Positions 4,177 through 8,957 of a stretch of DNA of 8,957 nucleotides are shown here, piece by piece. The notes under the pieces are model-generated. The model saw only the letters and a program-made list of their open reading frames with translations. It was not told the DNA's origin and ran no database searches. Source of the stretch: CAYVVT01 sp964454335 (GTDB lineage Bacteria; Fidelibacterota; UBA8477; JABMPR01); the NCBI GenBank assembly GCA_964454335.1, contig CAYVVT010000034.1:1-8957 (forward strand), in the 5' to 3' direction. The position numbers and the translations under genes were made by a program. The stretch's first letter is position 1. Each line of letters begins with the position of its first letter.

Positions 4177-6105
4177 CTATTTCATGTACACCATTTTGAC
4201 CGTCTGACTATACTCCCCCGCCTCTAATCGACAGAAATAAACACCCGTTTCCACCAACTCCCCCAAGCCATCGCGTCCATCCCAGCGGATCTCATAATGA
4301 CCTGCTGGGCTGTATCCTTGAACCAATTCAGCTACATGCTTCCCACGCACATCGAATACGTTTAGCTTCATTTTACCCGCCTCTGACAAGTCATAGCTGA
4401 TGGTGGTGCTGGGATTGAAGGGATTGGGGTAGTTCTGCTCCAATACATATACTTTCGGTGTCACAGATCGATCATCATCAAGAGCCACAATCCCAAGCAA
4501 GACAACCTCCGCTTCCCAGTAGGCCATTCCTCCGGTCATGAGTTTGACGTTGAAATGGATCGGCGTACCATCGGCACAATCATCAGCGATCCGAAGTCCG
4601 AGATGACTGGTGGTGACCTGGGTGGCGCCGGGCAGTAGATCAGGGACATCAGCGCTGCCAACTGCCAGAGTAGAATTAGTGTCCGCTGGTGAAATCTCAA
4701 GCGTGTTATCTCCGATGGCCATATCGCTGCCGAGATTTTCAATATTCAGGTTGAAGTAGACAACACCTCCAGCAGGAATGGCCCCTAGGTCAGGATGCAG
4801 TTGCTCGACAGACTGTACTGTCAGTGGTCCAGCTGTGGTGAAATCCAGTTCATGATATGGCAGGGATGCATCCGCATGCACCCAGGCATCGTCAACCCGT
4901 ACCTCAAAGAAGCCCTCACTTTCCGGTACCTGAAGATTCCCACCAAAGACACCGTCACCACCGTCGCCATCGCCGTGGGCACCATCGTCGTAGAGGGGCG
5001 TGGTGGTCTGCACCACATCCTCAGCATCAACGGTCTGGACATTGAAGCCTATGTCCGCCACCTCGCCCTCGTAGGTGACCAGCAGCAGGACATCACTGCT
5101 TCCGGGCTCAAGGTAGGCCCCCTCGGTATTCACTGAAAGTCCACGGTAGCCGGGCAGGGATGTCGCGTATCCAATTCCGGCATCACCCACCCCATCGTAA
5201 TAGCCTGTAAACCAAAGGCGAAATATCTGGAACACAGGATCAAAGAGTACGACTGGGTAGCGAGAGATCTTATCGAACCACTGACCCTCCTGATACTCAT
5301 TCATTACAGGATTCCAGGGACTATGCTCAAAGGGTCCGCCAGCGATCGACATTGCAAGGCCCTTGAAGAAATCCTCATGGCGTGAATAATACAGAAACCG
5401 GGTCTCACCGATAGCGAAGGTGCTGTGTCCCCCGCCCAGTTCACCCTCAAAAACTCCATCAGGGCCGCACGAGGAGATCAGCTCGGGATAGTCAAGATCC
5501 CAATTCGTCAAGGTATCTGAGGTTCCATAGCAGACATGACCGGGGGTATCATAGGTAGCGAACCATTCATACCACATTTGATATTCACCACTTTCGTATT
5601 CCAACCCAAAAGCGCGCACCCCGATGACGGGATCCTCGTCGGGATCCTCACTGGTGAGGACAGGATTTTCGGTGATCTTGGTCCAGGGGCCCCATGGATG
5701 TGGGGCTGTCGCGATGCCGGTCTGCCATGCATCCGTAGTGTTCAACCAGCCATTGTAGGCCATGATGAACTCACCATCGGCCTCGACCACTGCCCCGGCA
5801 GCAACAAAGCTGTTATCCCAAAGCTCCGGTCCCTGAACGATGACAGGATTACCAGCAAACTTCGTCCAATTTATCCCATCCAGGGACCAGGCATATCCAA
5901 TGCCGTCGTTGGGCCAGTCGTGGTACCACATTCTCAGAGTATCCTGATACCACATGGCATAATCACCAATTATTGCCGTGTTGTCCCAGCCAGCAATGCT
6001 GGGTTCCAGTACAGGCCCGTCCGTATATGCGGCCCAGTGTGTCTGGCCAAATGTCACCGCCACGAATAGGAAGATCCCAAGTACGACCACGAGTAACTTT
6101 CTCAT
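4177..6105 (-). CDS. Secreted beta-propeller (glycosidase-like) protein with T9SS C-terminal sorting domain, 642 aa
   Basis: An exported protein. Residues 1-20 (MRKLLVVVLGIFLFVAVTFG) are a classic signal peptide. Residues about 25-320 contain repeated WYxD-, GIGYAxSLDGxNWT- and NPV-type blade motifs, for example IGYAWSLDGINWTKFAGNPV (69-88) and IGYATS (311-316). They resemble five-bladed propellers of the GH43/GH62/GH130/invertase kind. I could not assign catalytic acids, so enzyme activity is open. Residues about 335-420 form an Ig-like segment with an Asp/Gly-rich loop DDGAHGDGDGGDG (373-385) that may bind calcium. Residues about 425-540 form another beta domain. Residues 555-642 (EQNYPNPFNPSTTISYDL to KMVYMK) are a T9SS sorting domain with FlgD-like Ig fold, so surface attachment or secretion is expected. 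AGGAGG at 6112-6117 is six bases from ATG 6105 and three from ATG 6108, favouring 6105. The open frame runs on to 6384 but has no better start there and overlaps the neighbouring gene. Confidence 0.87.
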   Translation of the reverse strand: MRKLLVVVLGIFLFVAVTFGQTHWAAYTDGPVLEPSIAGWDNTAIIGDYAMWYQDTLRMWYHDWPNDGIGYAWSLDGINWTKFAGNPVIVQGPELWDNSFVAAGAVVEADGEFIMAYNGWLNTTDAWQTGIATAPHPWGPWTKITENPVLTSEDPDEDPVIGVRAFGLEYESGEYQMWYEWFATYDTPGHVCYGTSDTLTNWDLDYPELISSCGPDGVFEGELGGGHSTFAIGETRFLYYSRHEDFFKGLAMSIAGGPFEHSPWNPVMNEYQEGQWFDKISRYPVVLFDPVFQIFRLWFTGYYDGVGDAGIGYATSLPGYRGLSVNTEGAYLEPGSSDVLLLVTYEGEVADIGFNVQTVDAEDVVQTTTPLYDDGAHGDGDGGDGVFGGNLQVPESEGFFEVRVDDAWVHADASLPYHELDFTTAGPLTVQSVEQLHPDLGAIPAGGVVYFNLNIENLGSDMAIGDNTLEISPADTNSTLAVGSADVPDLLPGATQVTTSHLGLRIADDCADGTPIHFNVKLMTGGMAYWEAEVVLLGIVALDDDRSVTPKVYVLEQNYPNPFNPSTTISYDLSEAGKMKLNVFDVRGKHVAELVQGYSPAGHYEIRWDGRDGLGELVETGVYFCRLEAGEYSQTVKMVYMK

Positions 6106-6111
6106 CATAAC

Positions 6112-6117
6112 CCTCCT
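6112..6117 (-). promoter_or_regulatory. Ribosome binding site of the propeller gene
   Basis: AGGAGG on the minus strand followed by GTT and then ATGATG. Spacing is three bases to the first ATG (6108) and six to the second (6105), so the second is the likelier start. It also excludes the long upstream extension of the open frame. The 166-nt leader up to 6274 must hold any separate promoter, but I could not identify one with confidence. Confidence 0.75.
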
Positions 6118-6274
6118 TTGGTTCTGATTCAGTGGAAAGTTCTGATGAAGAGAGGGGAAAAACGTACAGCGACGGAACAGATTCCTATAGAATGGGAACA
6201 TTTTCAGCAGGATCTTGGAGATCAGCTCATTGCATCGATCACCTTTTTCGACCCGATTATTCTGGAATAGAATT

Positions 6275-8957
6275 TCAGTCCTGATTCTGGAAAGAGATCT
6301 TGTATTGTTTGGGCGTCTGACCGAATTCAGCCCGGAAAGCTGTGGCCAGATGGTTCGGGCTGCTGAAACCCACCTGGTAGGCAATCTCCGAGATACTGGA
6401 AGTACCCGTTCGCAAACGCAGGGCAGCCTGCTTCAAGCGGATTGAACGGATAAACTCACTGGCACTGAGCCCGGTGAGCGCCTGAAGCTTGCGATTGAGA
6501 TGCTGGCGGCTCATGTGGACCTGTTCAGATAAGGCGGTCACTTTGAATTCCTGGTCATCCAGGTTGGCCAGGACCAACTGCATGACCTGTTCCAACAACT
6601 GCTGATCCACCGAGGAGAGATCCATCTCGCTGGGTACGATGGACAATTCCTTCTGGAAGGTCTCACGTAGTTTTTGGCGTTGCTCGATAAGATTACGGAC
6701 ACGCACCTGAAATTCGGCTGCTTCGAAGGGTTTGGTCAGGTAATCATCAGCACCCGTTTCCAGACCTTCCAGCTTGCTGTTCATGTCTGCCTTGGCCGTC
6801 AGCAGGATCACCGGGATGTGACTGGTGCATTCATCGGTCTTGAGCTCTTTGCATAGTTCATTACCATCCATGTTGGGCATCATGATATCGCTGATGATGA
6901 GATCCGGGATCTGTTTTCTGGCCTGTTCCAGCCCATCCACACCATCCAGGGCCTCCAGACATCTGTAATCGCGATCCAGATAGGATCGGATGTACAGGCG
7001 GACATCACTGTTGTCCTCTACGATGAGGATCATGGGCTTGGCGGTTCCCCTGGAAGGACCCTCCACATCAGCAACCTCTTCTTCAGGAATATCCGGTGGT
7101 GGAATGTTGTCCTCATCCTGGGTAAGCTCAACGATCTCATCCGGTGACAGATGTGCGGTTCCCAATGGAAGCTGAATGCTGAAAACGCTGCCTTCCCCCT
7201 CCCGGCTTCTCACCCCGATGGTCCCCTTGTGCATCTCCACCAGCTCTTTCGTGAGTGCCAGACCGATGCCGGTCCCTTCATGATGGCGGGTCTCACTGCT
7301 GTCCACCTGGCTGAAGCGGTCAAAGATGGAATCAAGGCGATTTTTGGGGATGCCAATCCCTGAATCTTCGATCCTGATCTCCAGTTCACCCTCCGGTCCC
7401 AGATTGGATGATTCATTGACCCCTATCCTGGTACTGACCTCACCTCCATCCAGAGTGAACTTGAAGGCATTGGACAGCAGGTTGTTGATGATCTTCACCA
7501 GGGCCTCTTTTTCGACATAGGCCCGGATCTCCTCCAGATCAGAATGGAAACTCAGGGTGATATCCCTGCGTTCCGCCAGGGATGCGAAAGACAGCACCAA
7601 ACCCCTCAGCAAGGGAACTACATTTCTCTCAGAGACCTGGAGCTTCATCTTCCCCGCCTCGAGCTTGGACAGGTCCAGTAACTGGGTCACCAGATCAAGA
7701 ACCCTGCTGGCGTGTTTCTGCATCAACGACAGATCCTGCTTCAACTCTTTTTCCGCGATGCGTTGCCGCAATTTTTCAATGGGTCCCAGGATCAGGGTGA
7801 GCGGTGTCCTGAATTCGTGTGAGATATTGGCGAAGAATCGGGATTTCAGCTCATCCAGCTCCTGGTACCTTTCCGCTCGCAGGTGATCCATCTCCACCTG
7901 GTGCCGTGTTCTGAGTCTTTTTAACTGCAGGAGCCAGAGAACGATTAGAATACACAATCCCAGAACGATATACCCGGCATATGCAAGTCGCGTCTGCCAC
8001 CAGGGCGGTGTGATGAAGATGACTAGGCTGCGGCCCTCCTCGTCCCACAGACCATCGTTATTGGAGCCCTTCACCTGGAACACATATTCACCGGGATCCA
8101 AGTTCGTGTATGTCACCTGGCGGTTGCTGGCATCACGGTAGATCCAGTCATCCTCGAATCCCTTGAGCTTGTAGGCGTACTGGTTCTTCATAGAGTTGCG
8201 GAAATCCAAGGCAGCGAATTCGAGTGTTAAGACATTCTCTTGATAGGACAGTTCCAAGGTGTCGAGATAGGTGATGCTGCGGGGAATGCTGACAACATCC
8301 CTGTGCACTTCGTCTTGATCAGTAATGATGGAAACGGGCTTGTGGAAAATCTGTAAATCGGTCAGTACGATGTTTGGTACGATAGGATTATCGCCGAGGC
8401 TGTCGGGATGGAAGAAAACCAACTCTTCCTTACTCCCAAAGTATAAATGCCCCTGCGAATCCAGAGCAGCTGCCTTCATCAGAAAGGTGCTGTTGGCGAG
8501 CCCATCTTTACGGTCGTAGGTTCTGAAGCGTCCTGTTGCTCGATCAAACCTGGCCAGACCGTTCTCGGTACTCACCCAGGGCCGTCCCCTGGAATCCTCC
8601 TGAATGGAACTGATACATCGGTCGGGTAAGCCATCTTCAACGTCATAGTGCTTGAATACCAGATCCTCGTGGATCCCATCGGAAAGACTGGCAACGTCCA
8701 GACCACTTGTTGATCCCACCCATAGCAGGCTATCGCGTCCCTCGTACATATGGGTGATCCGACCCCTGCTCAAACTGGTCGGGTTTGAATCATCCGCCCT
8801 GATACGGATGGCCTCCCCCGTTTCTCGGTCCCATGCGGCGATGCCGCTGAAACGAAAACCCAACAGAACAAAATTGGTATTGGAGAACCGGGGTACCAGG
8901 ATCGTGTTGAAATTTGTCCGGTAGATTGTTGTGTGCCTGACCCAGAGCAGGTGGAGA
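6275..8957 (-). CDS. Hybrid two-component system sensor-regulator (HTCS), 5'-truncated by window edge, 893 aa visible
   Basis: A one-protein signalling system that senses a ligand outside the inner membrane and drives transcription through its own DNA-binding domain. Residues are numbered from the codon at 8863, an internal TTG and not the start; the frame stays open to the window edge. Order: Reg_prop-type propeller repeats (to about 160, e.g. LLWVGSTSGL at 46-55), Y_Y_Y domain (about 205-286), one membrane helix (about 293-313), coiled linker, HisKA with phosphoacceptor His349 in ISHEFRTPL, HATPase_c with N-box NNLLSN (460-465), G boxes EDSGIGIP (499-506) and GTGIGLAL (530-537), an acidic Pro-rich linker (about 568-608), receiver with Asp659 (SDIMMP), Thr689 and Lys711, and a C-terminal AraC-type HTH (about 760-855). 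All catalytic residues are intact. In Bacteroidota such proteins control polysaccharide utilisation genes, so the exported propeller gene 166 nt downstream is a plausible target. The ligand is unknown. Confidence 0.95.
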   Translation of the reverse strand, partial: LHLLWVRHTTIYRTNFNTILVPRFSNTNFVLLGFRFSGIAAWDRETGEAIRIRADDSNPTSLSRGRITHMYEGRDSLLWVGSTSGLDVASLSDGIHEDLVFKHYDVEDGLPDRCISSIQEDSRGRPWVSTENGLARFDRATGRFRTYDRKDGLANSTFLMKAAALDSQGHLYFGSKEELVFFHPDSLGDNPIVPNIVLTDLQIFHKPVSIITDQDEVHRDVVSIPRSITYLDTLELSYQENVLTLEFAALDFRNSMKNQYAYKLKGFEDDWIYRDASNRQVTYTNLDPGEYVFQVKGSNNDGLWDEEGRSLVIFITPPWWQTRLAYAGYIVLGLCILIVLWLLQLKRLRTRHQVEMDHLRAERYQELDELKSRFFANISHEFRTPLTLILGPIEKLRQRIAEKELKQDLSLMQKHASRVLDLVTQLLDLSKLEAGKMKLQVSERNVVPLLRGLVLSFASLAERRDITLSFHSDLEEIRAYVEKEALVKIINNLLSNAFKFTLDGGEVSTRIGVNESSNLGPEGELEIRIEDSGIGIPKNRLDSIFDRFSQVDSSETRHHEGTGIGLALTKELVEMHKGTIGVRSREGEGSVFSIQLPLGTAHLSPDEIVELTQDEDNIPPPDIPEEEVADVEGPSRGTAKPMILIVEDNSDVRLYIRSYLDRDYRCLEALDGVDGLEQARKQIPDLIISDIMMPNMDGNELCKELKTDECTSHIPVILLTAKADMNSKLEGLETGADDYLTKPFEAAEFQVRVRNLIEQRQKLRETFQKELSIVPSEMDLSSVDQQLLEQVMQLVLANLDDQEFKVTALSEQVHMSRQHLNRKLQALTGLSASEFIRSIRLKQAALRLRTGTSSISEIAYQVGFSSPNHLATAFRAEFGQTPKQYKISFQNQD

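Noticed and set aside
5536..6069. A 177-codon open frame antisense to the propeller gene.
   Set aside because: The opposite strand encodes a clear exported propeller protein; the antisense product shows no motif.
6109..6384. N-terminal extension of the propeller protein to a start at 6384.
   Set aside because: It overlaps the 3' end of the sensor gene, the extension has no family features, and the signal peptide and AGGAGG site place the start at 6105 or 6108.
1..8957. CRISPR array, transposase, toxin-antitoxin or phage genes.
   Set aside because: No regularly spaced repeats and no such protein motifs were seen on either strand.

Overview
The window looks like chromosomal DNA of a Gram-negative bacterium of the FCB (Fibrobacterota-Chlorobiota-Bacteroidota) superphylum, for example a Marinimicrobia-, Calditrichota- or Ignavibacteria-like lineage. 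The evidence is a secreted protein ending in a type IX secretion (T9SS) 'NYPNPFNPSTTI' C-terminal sorting domain, next to a Bacteroidota-style hybrid two-component regulator. The exact phylum cannot be fixed from sequence alone.

Layout. (1) 82-155: a complete tRNA-Arg(ACG) on the + strand, followed by an intrinsic terminator (163-190). (2) 112-4073: a compact putative genomic island. The 3' part of the tRNA gene (45 nt, from the anticodon stem to one base past the discriminator) is repeated exactly at 4029-4073, where there is no tRNA 5' half. This is the usual footprint of site-specific integration into a tRNA gene. About 3.9 kb lies between the repeats, it contains no integrase, and sampled stretches have visibly lower G+C than the flank to its right. 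The cargo is one minus-strand operon read from 3926 down to 323: a PadR-family regulator, a small antibiotic-biosynthesis-monooxygenase (ABM)-like protein broken by a frameshift, a short-chain dehydrogenase/reductase, and a DrrA/DrrB-type ABC exporter (ATPase plus permease). A 20-bp perfect palindrome fills the spacer of the predicted operon promoter, a textbook position for autorepression by PadR. (3) 4075-4109: a strong bidirectional terminator, probably the original terminator of the tRNA gene and also the 3' end of the convergent gene to its right. (4) 4177-6105: a secreted beta-propeller protein resembling glycosidase-type propellers, with signal peptide and T9SS sorting domain, minus strand. 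(5) 6275-8957: the C-terminal 893 residues of a hybrid two-component system protein (sensor propeller, Y_Y_Y, membrane segment, HisKA, HATPase, receiver, AraC-type HTH), minus strand, running off the right edge.

How the parts may work together. The island operon reads as a ligand-induced detoxification or export module: PadR senses a compound and releases the promoter, the two small enzymes may modify the compound, and the ABC pump removes it. To the right, the hybrid regulator probably senses a carbohydrate-like ligand in the periplasm and may control the adjacent exported propeller protein. The substrate is not known in either case. Stretches without genes are all shorter than 300 nt: 191-322 shows nothing clear, 2934-3041 holds a small inverted repeat, 3962-4028 holds another, and 6109-6274 is the leader of the propeller gene.
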